A stretch of DNA of 57,627 bases. Origin: Mycobacteriaceae bacterium (GTDB lineage: Bacteria > Actinomycetota > Actinomycetes > Mycobacteriales > Mycobacteriaceae). Shown here in pieces: positions 20,866 through 29,763 of this stretch (the first letter of the stretch is position 1; each line of letters starts with the position of its first letter). The stretch is taken from NCBI GenBank assembly GCA_019245755.1, contig JAFARC010000075.1, positions 1 through 57,627 on the forward strand, written 5' to 3'. A program made the translations under genes and the position numbers. Below the pieces are notes generated by a model that was not told the DNA's origin, searched no databases, and worked only from the letters and a program-made list of their open reading frames with translations.

Positions 20866-22233
20866 TCAAGGGTGCGAGGGACGGGTTCTGCGGATGATCG
20901 CGCGCAGCCGGTCGAGGCGGGCGGCCAGCCCGCGCTCATCGCCGCGCCCGGTGGGCCGGTAATAGTCGACCCCCACCAGGTCGTCGGGCGGATACTGCTG
21001 CGGCACCACCCCGTCGGGGTCGTCGTGCGAGTAGGCGTAGCCGATGGCGTTGCCCAGCGCCTGCGCGCCGAAGTAGTGCCCGTCGCGCAGGTGGGGCGGA
21101 ACCAGGCCCGCTCTGCCGGCCTTGATGTCGGTCATCGCGGCGCTGATCGCGGTGATGACCGCGTTGGACTTCGGCGCGGTGGCCAGGTGGATGGTGGCAT
21201 GCGCCAGCGTCAGCTGCGCCTCCGGCATCCCGATCAGTTGGACCGTCTGGGCGGCGGCGACCGCGGTCAGCAGCGCCGTCGGATCGGCCATGCCGATGTC
21301 CTCGCTAGCCAGGATCATCAGCCGACGGGCGATGAACCGGGGGTCCTCCCCCGCGGTCAGCATCCGGGCCAGGTAGTGCAGGGCCGCGTCGACGTCGGAG
21401 CCGCGGACCGACTTGATGAACGCGCTGATCACGTCGTAGTGCTGATCGCCGTCGCGGTCGTAGCGCACGGCGGCCTTGTCCAGCGACCGCTCGATGCTTT
21501 CGACGGTCACCGGCCCGCCGCTGTCGGCGACGGTTTCGGCGGCGACTTCCAGCGCGGTCAGCGCCCGGCGGGCGTCGCCAGCCGACAGTCGCACCAACAG
21601 GTCGACGGCGTCGGACGTCACTTCGATCTCCCCGTTCAACCCGCGCGGGTCCGCGATCGCTCTGGTGACGACGGTGCGGACGTCGCCGGCGGCCAGCGGC
21701 CGCAGCTGCAGGATCAACGACCGCGACAGCAGCGGCGCCACCACGGAGAACGACGGGTTCTCAGTGGTGGCCGCCACCAGCAGCACGACGCGGTTCTCGA
21801 CCGCCGCGAGCAGCGCGTCCTGCTGCGTCTTGGAGAACCGGTGCACCTCGTCGATGAACAGCACGGTCTGTTCGCCGTGCGCGGCGGCGCGGCGGGCGGT
21901 GTCGATGACGGCGCGGACCTCCTTGACGCCGGCGGAGACCGCGGACAGGGCCTTGAAACGGCGGCCGGTGGCCAGGGAGATCAGCGACGCCAGCGTGGTC
22001 TTGCCGGTGCCCGGCGGCCCGTAGAGGATGACCGACGCCGCGCCCGAGCCCGCCACCAGCCTGCGCAGTGGCGAGCCGGGCTGCAGCAGGTGGGACTGCC
22101 CGACGACCTCGTCGAGCGACGCGGGTCGCATCCGCACCGCCAGGGGTGCGGATGGGCCATCGCCGTGGCGCTGCCAGTCGGCGTCGCCGGTTCCGGGCAG
22201 GTCGAACAGACCGTCGGACACGGTTTCAGGCAT
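20866..22233 (-). CDS. rarA: Replication-associated recombination protein RarA (MgsA) AAA+ ATPase
   Basis: RarA (455 aa) is a clamp-loader-like AAA+ ATPase that acts at stalled replication forks. The Walker A motif is [10 protein letters not shown] (about residues 71-79), Walker B is [10 protein letters not shown], sensor 1 lies in [11 protein letters not shown], and the Arg finger/sensor 2 region contains [13 protein letters not shown]. The C-terminal tetramerisation domain includes [18 protein letters not shown] and ending segments typical of Rv2559c. It lies 60 bp downstream of the ArsR promoter region, in the same direction. Confidence 0.95.
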   Translation of the reverse strand: MPETVSDGLFDLPGTGDADWQRHGDGPSAPLAVRMRPASLDEVVGQSHLLQPGSPLRRLVAGSGAASVILYGPPGTGKTTLASLISLATGRRFKALSAVSAGVKEVRAVIDTARRAAAHGEQTVLFIDEVHRFSKTQQDALLAAVENRVVLLVAATTENPSFSVVAPLLSRSLILQLRPLAAGDVRTVVTRAIADPRGLNGEIEVTSDAVDLLVRLSAGDARRALTALEVAAETVADSGGPVTVESIERSLDKAAVRYDRDGDQHYDVISAFIKSVRGSDVDAALHYLARMLTAGEDPRFIARRLMILASEDIGMADPTALLTAVAAAQTVQLIGMPEAQLTLAHATIHLATAPKSNAVITAISAAMTDIKAGRAGLVPPHLRDGHYFGAQALGNAIGYAYSHDDPDGVVPQQYPPDDLVGVDYYRPTGRGDERGLAARLDRLRAIIRRTRPSHP

Positions 22234-22414
22234 ACCACGCCGGGGGCCTCAGGACCGCGTTGTTGCGTCGCGCCACCGTGCTCGGTGCGACGATGGGCTG
22301 CCGGGCGACCCGTTCGTTTTGCCGGCGGCGCCGCGACACTGACATGGCGGCCGACGACGCGCCGACGGGACCGCACTGACTTCAGATTCGCTGTGGGAGA
22401 GGGGGTTTCGGCGG

Positions 22415-23452
22415 TTATGACAGCGCCTGGGTGCTCACCTCGTCGACGACAGTGTGGATGAACCGCATCTTCTCCAGCACCGGGCCGGGCAGCACGAACG
22501 GGTAGAGATCGTCCTTGCCCATGGACCGGTTGACCATGTTCAGCGCCCATGCCAGGGGCAGCCACATCTCGATAATGGTGTCGAAGCCGCTGGGACCGAG
22601 GACCCTTCGCTCGTAGGTCGCATTGGCTGGGGCGAACGAAAACGCCGCTGCGGTATCCAGCGTGTCGCGGATATGCAGATAATGCGCGAATGTCTCGGCC
22701 CAGTCCTCGGCGGGATGCATGGTGGCGTACGAGGAGACATGGTTTTGCTGCCAGCCCGGCGGGGCGCCCTGCTCGTAGTGCCGATCCAGGGCGGCCTGGT
22801 AATCGGCGTCCGCATCGCCGAACAACTCACAAAACCGGTCGCGGTGGGTCGCCGACGGCGCGACCAGCCGGTAGTAGTAGTAGTGGCCGATTTCGTGGCG
22901 GAAATGGCCGAGCAGGGTGCGGTACGGCTCGTCCATCTCGATCCGCAGTTGTTCGCGGTGCACGTCGTCGCCTTCGGCCAGATCCAGGGTGATCAGGCCG
23001 TTGTCGTGGCCGGTGAAGACCTTCTGCTGCTCGCTGGACAGCAGGTCGAACGCCAGACCGTACTGCGGGTCTTGGTCACGGCTCACGATCGGCAGGTTCA
23101 GTTCGCTCAACTCCGCGATCAGCCGGCGCTTGGCCTTCTCGGCATCGGCGAACGCCGCCAGGCCCCTGATGTCGGCGTCGTTGGGCCGGGTCCGGGTAAG
23201 CCGGCACGATGCACACAACTGGCGCACCGGCTTTTTTTCGACCAGCCAATTGCATTGCGCCAGATGCAGGTTCGCGCACAGCTCGTAGTGCTCGGCGTCG
23301 ACGAAACCGGGCTGGGCACTTTCGGGGCCCTTGGCGATCACCAGCAGGGCCATGTCGGGCAGCGAGAAACCCAGCGGGCTGTCGCAGGACAGGCACATCG
23401 AGTTCTCGAAGGCGAGGTGCTGACCGCAGTTCGGGCAGACGAAGTCACGCAT
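22415..23452 (-). CDS. Putative zinc-binding metallopeptidase (DUF2248), Rv2568c-like
   Basis: This 345-aa protein begins with a zinc ribbon (Cys at residues 6, 9, 20 and 23) and a second CxxC at 80/83. The metallopeptidase core carries HEIGH at about residues 186-190 (in GHFRHEIGHYYYYR), with a further DWAETFAHYLHI helix typical of this family (PF10005-type). It starts 8 bp inside the transglutaminase gene and is the last member of the Rv2566-Rv2569-type group. That group recurs in many bacteria and is suspected to act on peptides or proteins; no substrate is established. Confidence 0.88.
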   Translation of the reverse strand: MRDFVCPNCGQHLAFENSMCLSCDSPLGFSLPDMALLVIAKGPESAQPGFVDAEHYELCANLHLAQCNWLVEKKPVRQLCASCRLTRTRPNDADIRGLAAFADAEKAKRRLIAELSELNLPIVSRDQDPQYGLAFDLLSSEQQKVFTGHDNGLITLDLAEGDDVHREQLRIEMDEPYRTLLGHFRHEIGHYYYYRLVAPSATHRDRFCELFGDADADYQAALDRHYEQGAPPGWQQNHVSSYATMHPAEDWAETFAHYLHIRDTLDTAAAFSFAPANATYERRVLGPSGFDTIIEMWLPLAWALNMVNRSMGKDDLYPFVLPGPVLEKMRFIHTVVDEVSTQALS

Positions 23453-24371
23453 GAAGCACCTGCCCTTGGTATGGCGCCACGTCCACCGCGACGTCGATCA
23501 CCGAACTTTCCGAATCGGTGTAAATGATCCCGCGCAGCGGCGGCACGTCGGCATAGTCACGGCCCCACGCGACGACGATGTAGCGCTCGTCGGCCATCTG
23601 GTCGTTGGTCGGATCGAACGCCAGCCAGTGGTTCTCCCGGGTCCACACCGCGGCCCAGGCGTGGGTGGCGTCGATGCCGATCATGCGTTCCTTACCCGGC
23701 GGCGGATCGGTCGCCAGGTAGCCCGAGACATATCTGACGGCCAACCCGTTGGCCCGCAGGCACGCGATGGCCAGCCGGGCGAAGTCCTGGCAGACGCCCT
23801 CGCGCGCGGCCAGCACCTCGTCGACCTGGGTGGACACCGTCGTGGAGCCGGAGCGGTAGGTGAAGTCGGCGCAGATGCGGGCGGACAGGTCGGCGAGAAC
23901 CTCGACGAGGGGTCGGCCCGGCGCGAAACTGGGCGCCGCATAGTCGTGCACCGCGTCGGTGATCTCGGGCGGGCGCAAATCGAGGCTGAACTCGGTGGCC
24001 AACACGTCGTCGCGCCCCGATGGGCGAGCGGCCTCCCACGGCTCGCGCGCCGGTCCCGACGGATCCATTTGCGCCGGAACCCGATCCACTTCGACGATCG
24101 ACGCGCTGGTCACCGAGAGGGTGCGATGCGGCGCCGTGACGTGAAAGTACGAGCTGATGTTGCCATAAGCGTCGTGGCTGGTGGAGCGGTCGGCTGGCGC
24201 GGGCTCGATGCGCAGCTGGTGGGACAGGCAGCGCTGCCCCGGCAAGTCCCGAGGGGTCAAAAAGCCCCGGCCGTACGAGCTGGTGACCGCGTCGGAGTAC
24301 CGGTACACGGTGTGGTGGGTGATCCGATAGCGGCGGGTGGTCCCCCCGGAGCGGGAGGTGCCCACAGTCAT
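23445..24371 (-). CDS. Transglutaminase-like cysteine protease family protein, Rv2569c-like
   Basis: This 308-aa protein has the bacterial transglutaminase N-terminal beta domain (YRITHHTVYRYSDAV) followed by the catalytic core. Cys is in REGVCQDFARLA, His in IDATHAWAAVW and Asp in WLAFDPTND. The ATG at 24371 overlaps the stop of the ATP-grasp gene (ATGA), favouring it over the more distal start at 24401. It sits in one minus-strand operon with the ATP-grasp protein and the zinc metallopeptidase. In M. tuberculosis, as I recall, this pair faces the opposite way from Rv2566-Rv2567. Confidence 0.9.
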   Translation of the reverse strand: MTVGTSRSGGTTRRYRITHHTVYRYSDAVTSSYGRGFLTPRDLPGQRCLSHQLRIEPAPADRSTSHDAYGNISSYFHVTAPHRTLSVTSASIVEVDRVPAQMDPSGPAREPWEAARPSGRDDVLATEFSLDLRPPEITDAVHDYAAPSFAPGRPLVEVLADLSARICADFTYRSGSTTVSTQVDEVLAAREGVCQDFARLAIACLRANGLAVRYVSGYLATDPPPGKERMIGIDATHAWAAVWTRENHWLAFDPTNDQMADERYIVVAWGRDYADVPPLRGIIYTDSESSVIDVAVDVAPYQGQVLHA

Positions 24372-27058
24372 GGCATCACCCGACGTTCGTCGGGCCCCCA
24401 CAGCGGCTGCATGCCGCCCGGCAGCGACAGCTGGGTCGCGCTGATCACATCGGAGAGGTCACGCAGGCCGGCGTGGATGCCGTCCAGCAGCCCGGCCAGC
24501 AGGGTGCGACGGCCGCCGGCATCGACGTCCTCGAGGTCGGCGGGGTCCAGCCGGCGCAGCCGGGTGGCGATCTCGTCGACCAGCCGCTCCGGCCGCGACG
24601 ATCCCGACGACCCGGGCAGGGCCTTCAGGCCGGCCCGCAGCCGGTCCAGCTGGAACACCAGCGACCGGGGGTTCGCGGCGTCGAACAGCACCAGGTCGGC
24701 CACGGCGGCCACACTAACCTTGCCCAGGGTGCGCCGCCGGTAGATGACCGACGATTCGCAGGCCACCAGCGTCGACTCGGTGATGCTTTGCTCCGCGCCA
24801 GCGCCGCGCGTCTGCGTCAGCGTGGCAAACAGCAGCGCGGTCAGCCCCAGCCCCCGCTCGATCCGTTTGCCGATGTCCATCATCGTCCAGCCGACGTCGT
24901 GCACCATGGACTCGGCCGCCACCCCGGACAGCGCCAGCATGCCCGCCAGAGTCCGCGCCTGAGCCGACGCGAGCAAGGCGTCGCCCTCGGCCAGCGAATC
25001 GGGCGGCGCGCCGGACCGGTGCGCCACCGCACGCTCCACCGCGGCCAGCACCATCCAGGTGTCGTTGGACAACTGGTCGCGCACCGCCCGCACGGCCAGG
25101 GCCAGCCGCTCCACCGACTGGGCGAGGGACCCGGGTCGGTCGCGGTCCATGGTCAACGCCCACAGCGTCGACGGCGCCACGGCGATCATCTCGTGGTGGT
25201 CGCCGTCGGCACCGGCGTCGGTGCCGGTGATCTGGCTTAGCGCGGTGAGCAGCACCGGCACGCATTCGCTTTCTTCCATGCCCTGGCGGTGCCGGTACTC
25301 GTGATAGCGCTCGCGGGTGACAATCAGCAGCCGGGCCAAATTCTCGGCGCGCTCGCCGTAGCGTCCCATCCAGAACAGGTCCGACAGCACGCGCGGTGAG
25401 CTCACCCCCTGGATGCCCGCGCCCGTCATCGCCGGCAGCTCCACCGACGGCACCGTCACCGTCTCGGCGCGTGCCCGCTCGGTCGGACGGACCCAAACGT
25501 CCTTGGCTGCAACGCTGTTCAGCTTGTACGCGGCGTTACCGGGGGCCAGCAGGTAGCCGAGGCCGCCGATCATCGGCGCGTAGCCGCCGCGCTGCGAGAC
25601 CGTGAACAGCCGGATGCCGACACTGGCGCAGGTCAACGTGGATGTTCGGTGGTCGGTTGGGGCCGACGAGAACTGCGGCAACTCCTGGCCCACCCACTGC
25701 CACGGCGTCGCCTTGATGGCGGCAGCCAGGTAGGCCCGCTGACCCGACGACAACGCCGGCCCGACGACCGCGTCGTCGCCCACGGTCGACTTGATCAGCA
25801 GCGACGACAGGTGCGCCAACAGATGCGAGCGTTCCGAGTCGATGCCGGCCCAGTACATCGGCGCGGTTTTCAGCAGCGGGGCCTCGCCGAGCAGCAGCTC
25901 GGCCAGCTCGGGCAAAAAGCGCAGCAGCCCCGGGCTTTCCATGATGCCGCTGCCCAGGGTGTTGACCACCGTCACATCACCGCGGCGCAGCACCTCGACC
26001 AGGCCGGCCACACCCAGCCGGGAATCGGCACGCAGGTCAAGCGGGTCGGCGAAGTCGGCGTCGACGCGGCGCAACACCACGTCAACGCGTTTGAGGGTGC
26101 CCAGCGACCGCATCCACAACTTGCCGTCCCGCACCACCAGGTCGACGCTCTCGACCAGCGGAAAACCCAACACTGTGGCCAGATACGCCTGGTCGAAAGC
26201 GGTCTCGGAGTGAATGCCCGGGCTGAGCACCACCACCACGGGATCCTCGGCCGCGTCCGGGGCCGCGTCGATCAGGGCGAGCCGCAGGGCCTGGGCGAAC
26301 GGCGAGGTGGGCCGGGGGCTGATCCGCTCGTACAGGTCGGGCATCGCATGGGCGACCACGCGACGGTCGGCCAGCGCGTAACCGGCCCCGGACGGGGCCT
26401 GCGTCCAGTCGGCGTTGACGCGGAAGACCCCAGCGCCATCCCTGCTGACATCGCAGCCGTGCATGAACAGCTGGTGGCTGCCGGGGATCTCGATGCCGCG
26501 GGCGGCCCGGACATAACCTGGGTGGCCGAACAGCAGCTCGGGCGGCAATACGCCGCTGGTGACGGACCGTCGCCGCCCGTACAGGTCGGACAGCACCGCG
26601 TCCAGCAGCCGTGACCGCTGCACAAGCCCGGCCTCCAACACATCCCAGTCCCGGGCCGAGATCAGCAGCGGCAGCCCATCCAGCCGCCACGGACCAGGCT
26701 CCGCCGTGCCTGGGCCGCAAGCGGCAGGTGCCCCCAGGCCGTTCGTTACCGTGTCGCCGTTGTGGTCGATCTGGATGTAGTTGATGCCGTCGTTGTCGAC
26801 CAGCCCGCTCACCACCGCGCGCAACCGGTCCAGCCCGTTGCGACCCCGCTCGCAGACCACATCGGCCAGCTCGGTCCAGGCGGGCCGGACGGCACCTGTC
26901 TCGTCGATGAACTCGTCGTAGATCGCCTCCGGGCCGCCGGCCGGCTCGAACAACGCCTCCTGCGTCCGCGCGGCGCGATAGCCGGCGAGCAGGCCGTCGG
27001 GGTCGTGGTGGACCGGGTCCGGCTTCTCGGCCGGACGGGTGCCGCTCGGAAGGACCAT
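24368..27058 (-). CDS. Circularly permuted ATP-grasp / alpha-E fusion protein, Rv2567-like
   Basis: This is an 896-aa fusion. The N-terminal half is a circularly permuted ATP-grasp domain (DUF404/DUF407 type), with landmarks NGLGAPAACG near the start, VVLSPGIHSETAFDQAYLA, and GSGIMESPGLLRFLPELAE. The C-terminal half is an alpha-E helical domain beginning near SDLFWMGRYGERAENLARLL. Such proteins are thought to form peptide-like bonds with ATP and cluster with transglutaminases. The ATG shares a base with the TAA of the Rv2566-type gene upstream (TAATG), but that gene is decayed, so this protein persists without its usual partner. Confidence 0.9.
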   Translation of the reverse strand: MVLPSGTRPAEKPDPVHHDPDGLLAGYRAARTQEALFEPAGGPEAIYDEFIDETGAVRPAWTELADVVCERGRNGLDRLRAVVSGLVDNDGINYIQIDHNGDTVTNGLGAPAACGPGTAEPGPWRLDGLPLLISARDWDVLEAGLVQRSRLLDAVLSDLYGRRRSVTSGVLPPELLFGHPGYVRAARGIEIPGSHQLFMHGCDVSRDGAGVFRVNADWTQAPSGAGYALADRRVVAHAMPDLYERISPRPTSPFAQALRLALIDAAPDAAEDPVVVVLSPGIHSETAFDQAYLATVLGFPLVESVDLVVRDGKLWMRSLGTLKRVDVVLRRVDADFADPLDLRADSRLGVAGLVEVLRRGDVTVVNTLGSGIMESPGLLRFLPELAELLLGEAPLLKTAPMYWAGIDSERSHLLAHLSSLLIKSTVGDDAVVGPALSSGQRAYLAAAIKATPWQWVGQELPQFSSAPTDHRTSTLTCASVGIRLFTVSQRGGYAPMIGGLGYLLAPGNAAYKLNSVAAKDVWVRPTERARAETVTVPSVELPAMTGAGIQGVSSPRVLSDLFWMGRYGERAENLARLLIVTRERYHEYRHRQGMEESECVPVLLTALSQITGTDAGADGDHHEMIAVAPSTLWALTMDRDRPGSLAQSVERLALAVRAVRDQLSNDTWMVLAAVERAVAHRSGAPPDSLAEGDALLASAQARTLAGMLALSGVAAESMVHDVGWTMMDIGKRIERGLGLTALLFATLTQTRGAGAEQSITESTLVACESSVIYRRRTLGKVSVAAVADLVLFDAANPRSLVFQLDRLRAGLKALPGSSGSSRPERLVDEIATRLRRLDPADLEDVDAGGRRTLLAGLLDGIHAGLRDLSDVISATQLSLPGGMQPLWGPDERRVMP

Positions 27059-27617
27059 TACCGGAGAACGGTACGCACGCGCCGCAGGTCGAGGATGCCC
27101 GGCGCACCGACGTCGGTGGACAACCGAGCCTGTTTTTCCCGCAGGTCGGACAGGTCGAGCTGCCCAGGCGTGAAGCCGGTCGTCGCAAGCCGGCGGCTGC
27201 GCCCGCGATGCACGAGGCCGGTCGGCGCCCACACCCCCTTCAGCCGCGCCGCCAGATCGGAGGCGCGCTGGCGCTTGTGCGGCCCGTCGGCGGCGGTGGC
27301 CCACTCCTGGTCGACCTGGTTGTCGATCGACACGAACGTGGGCTCACCGCCGACGGTCAGCCGCACGTCACCGGCCGCCAGCCGCTGGGCGACCTTCGCA
27401 CCGGCCTCGCAGATCGTCGCCCACGCCGCGTCGGTGTAGGGCACGCGTCCTGCTGCCAGTTGATGAAATGGTCGGCGGGCTCGACGTTGAGCGAATAGGC
27501 CTGGATCGGGGTACGCCAATGCGGGGCCGGGCGCAGGCGGACGACGTACGGGTACACGTCGACCAGCCGGTCGAATGTGTAGCTGGTGCGGTGCTCCAGC
27601 GCCACCTTGATGCCCAT
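27058..27617 (-). pseudogene. Collapsed Rv2566-type transglutaminase (DUF2126) gene
   Basis: Three separated pieces of a normally ~1,100-aa protein remain. The first (27617 to about 27447) encodes the N-terminus IKVALEHRTSYTFDRLVDVY up to HFINWQQDA. The second, in another frame, encodes VPYTDAAWATICEAG and VRLTVGGEPTFVSIDNQ up to KGVWAPTGLVHRG. The third encodes the C-terminus, with DLSDLREKQARLSTDVGAPG and LRRVRTVLR, ending in a TAA that overlaps the next ATG. At least two large internal deletions and one frame change have occurred, and the catalytic Cys/His/Asp core is gone. The start and the operon junction are still intact, which suggests fairly recent decay. Confidence 0.85.
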
Positions 27618-27760
27618 AGCAGGTGATCCCATCACAAGCTGACCGGGACCGCAGCCGCTGCACGACGCACTTTGGCGCCGGGAATTCTGGCTTGTCGTTT
27701 CGAGTTGTATCACGCAACTCATTCGGATGGAGTTGGGGAGAAGCCGTACAGGAGGTTGGG

Positions 27761-28960
27761 ATGGCCCGTTATGCAGGACGTGACGCCGTGATTGTGGGGG
27801 CGGTTCGCAGCCCGATCGGCAAGGGAAAGCCCAGCGGCGCCCTCTACGACGTCCACCCGACCGACCTGCTCGCGCACAGCCTGCGCACGCTGGTCGAGCG
27901 GACCGGTGTGGACCCCGCCCAGATCGACGACGTGATCGCCGGCGCGGTGACCCAGGTCGGCGAGCAATCGGTCAACATCGCCCGCAATGCGCTGCTCGGC
28001 GCGGGCTTTCCCGAGACCGTACCCGGCACCACGGTGGACCGGCAGTGCGGCAGCAGTCAGCAAGCCATCCACTTCGCGGCGCAGGGCGTCATCGCCGGCG
28101 CCTATGACATCGTGGTCGCCGCCGGCGTGGAGTCGATGAGCCGGGTACCGATGGGCTCCAGCGTGTTGGCGGGCAGCAACCCGTTCGGCGCTGCATTCCA
28201 GCAGCGTTACTCGGAAGGCCTTGTGCCACAGGGCATCAGCGCCGAGCTGATCGCAGCGAAGTGGGGATTGTCGCGGGTGCAGCTCGACGAGTTCTCGGCG
28301 GGCAGCCACGAGAAGGCCGCGCAGGCGACGAAGGAGGGCCGCTTCGACCGCGAGCTGGCACCGGTCGCCGGGCTGCAGACCGACGAGATCGTCCGCCCCG
28401 GCACGACCGTCCAGACGCTGGCCGGGCTAAAGCCGGCCTTCCAGCACGAGGCCTACCAGGCGCGCTTTCCGCAGATCCGGTGGGAGATCACCGCGGGCAA
28501 CTCGTCGCCGCTGTCCGACGGCAGCGCCGCGGTGCTGATCACCACCGGCGACGTCGCCAAGCGGCTGGGGCTGCGGCCGTTGGCGCGCATCCACGCCATG
28601 ACCGTCGTCGGCTCCGACCCGCTGTACATGCTGACCGGGGTGATCCCGGCGACCGAGAAGGTGCTGCGGCGCGCCGGGCTGACACCGGCCGACATCGACC
28701 TCTTCGAGGTCAACGAGGCGTTTGCCCCAGTGGTGCTGGCATGGGCCAGTGGCGTGGATGGGGAGCAAAAAGACATCCTGGCGCGAACCAATGTCAATGG
28801 CGGCGCTATCGCCATCGGTCACCCGCTAGGCGCTAGCGGTGCACGGATCATGACCACTCTGGTCAACGCCCTCGAACAGCGCGGTGGTCGCTACGGGCTG
28901 CAGACGATGTGCGAGGGCGGCGGGATGGCCAACGCCACGATCATCGAGCGTTTGGGCTAG
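27761..28960 (+). CDS. Acetyl-CoA acetyltransferase (thiolase)
   Basis: This 399-aa thiolase can cleave 3-ketoacyl-CoA or condense acyl-CoA units. The nucleophile Cys96 lies in DRQCGSSQQAIH, the conserved His in NVNGGAIAIGHPLGASGAR, and the second Cys in MCEGGGMAN near the C-terminus. The NEAFAP motif is also present. The ATG at 27761 has a GGAGG Shine-Dalgarno 5 bp upstream. It is divergent from the decayed transglutaminase and starts the accessory region. A 33-bp near-copy of its 3' end occurs at 38161-38193, at the far end of that region. Confidence 0.93.
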   Translation: MARYAGRDAVIVGAVRSPIGKGKPSGALYDVHPTDLLAHSLRTLVERTGVDPAQIDDVIAGAVTQVGEQSVNIARNALLGAGFPETVPGTTVDRQCGSSQQAIHFAAQGVIAGAYDIVVAAGVESMSRVPMGSSVLAGSNPFGAAFQQRYSEGLVPQGISAELIAAKWGLSRVQLDEFSAGSHEKAAQATKEGRFDRELAPVAGLQTDEIVRPGTTVQTLAGLKPAFQHEAYQARFPQIRWEITAGNSSPLSDGSAAVLITTGDVAKRLGLRPLARIHAMTVVGSDPLYMLTGVIPATEKVLRRAGLTPADIDLFEVNEAFAPVVLAWASGVDGEQKDILARTNVNGGAIAIGHPLGASGARIMTTLVNALEQRGGRYGLQTMCEGGGMANATIIERLG

Positions 28961-29081
28961 GGTCGACCGCTTGCAGTCTGCGGCATTCAAGTTGATCGTT
29001 GAAGGGCCGTCTTACCGCCAGCGGCAAAAACCGAAGTTCGGTCGGCCCGGTCATCGGCCGGAGCGGGATCTCTAGCTATAG

Positions 29082-29684
29082 CTACGCTTCTCGCAGTGCT
29101 TGAATGCGGGCGACTAGCATTGCTGTCCACGCTGTGACGTAGTGATCGTCCGGCACGTTCGCCCCTGGTGCATTGAAGAGAGTGCTTGTCGCCCGTAGGC
29201 CAAGGAGTGCGTTTACGGCCACAGCGCCGATGGCCGCGGCCTCCTTTGGGTCGGCGCGAGGAGCCCAGCCCTTGACCCAGTCGGCAACTTCGGCGTAGAG
29301 CCCGGCGAGCAGCGCAGCATAGGCGTCGTTGAGTCGCCGAGACTGCTCCGGTGGGGTGCGGGCGGCGATTTGGAGCAGCTGTGCCTCCTCGTCGAGCACG
29401 GTCAGCACGTATCGGCCGAGCATGGTCAGTTCGATGCGCAGATCGCCCAGGCCGGCGAAAAGCGTGCGGATGTCGTGCATCGCGCTGCGGCGATCCAGCT
29501 GCCGGTCGATACCGGCCTCGAGGAGTGCTTCTTTTGATTTGAAGTGGTGATACAGGGCGCCTGACCCTGGTGCCAGGCCGGCGGCGGCTTCGATTTGGGT
29601 GACGCTGGTCGCTTGGTATCCCTGTTCGCCGAACAGGCGCATCGCCGCGGTGAGCAGCCGGTCGCGGGTTGGCGCTGGCGGCAT
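29082..29684 (-). CDS. TetR-family transcriptional regulator
   Basis: This 200-aa repressor has the TetR N-terminal DNA-binding domain: RDRLLTAAMRLFGEQGYQATSV, then IEAAAGLAPGSGALYHHFKSKEALL as the helix-turn-helix. The helical C-terminal ligand domain resembles the AcrR/LmrA group. It is divergent from the ABC1 kinase gene, with an 11-bp perfect inverted repeat in the gap, so it very likely controls itself and the plus-strand set beginning at 29764. The ATG at 29684 is used; its TAG stop lies in a 12-bp palindrome. Confidence 0.92.
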   Translation of the reverse strand: MPPAPTRDRLLTAAMRLFGEQGYQATSVTQIEAAAGLAPGSGALYHHFKSKEALLEAGIDRQLDRRSAMHDIRTLFAGLGDLRIELTMLGRYVLTVLDEEAQLLQIAARTPPEQSRRLNDAYAALLAGLYAEVADWVKGWAPRADPKEAAAIGAVAVNALLGLRATSTLFNAPGANVPDDHYVTAWTAMLVARIQALREA

Positions 29685-29695
29685 TGACGGCTCCC

Positions 29696-29728
29696 AAGTG
29701 GTCTCTTAATATCGGGCAGAGACCACTT
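29696..29728. promoter_or_regulatory. Perfect 11-bp inverted repeat, putative TetR operator
   Basis: AAGTGGTCTCT (29696-29706) and AGAGACCACTT (29718-29728) are exact reverse complements around an 11-bp centre. The site lies 11 bp before the tetR start and 35 bp before the ABC1 kinase ATG. Size and position are those of an autoregulatory TetR operator acting on both divergent promoters. Confidence 0.75.
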
Positions 29729-29763
29729 TAGCGTGTGGGTCGATGCGCCGCTAGGAGATCGCG

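Noticed and set aside
22234..22414. Possible small gene between rarA and the zinc metallopeptidase gene
   Set aside because: No frame with a plausible start, Shine-Dalgarno and non-shadow composition was seen; I regard the 181 bp as intergenic.
29073..29084. TAGCTATAGCTA 12-bp palindrome at the tetR stop as a terminator
   Set aside because: AT-rich, with no loop and no T-tract; too weak for an intrinsic terminator, and short palindromes arise by chance.
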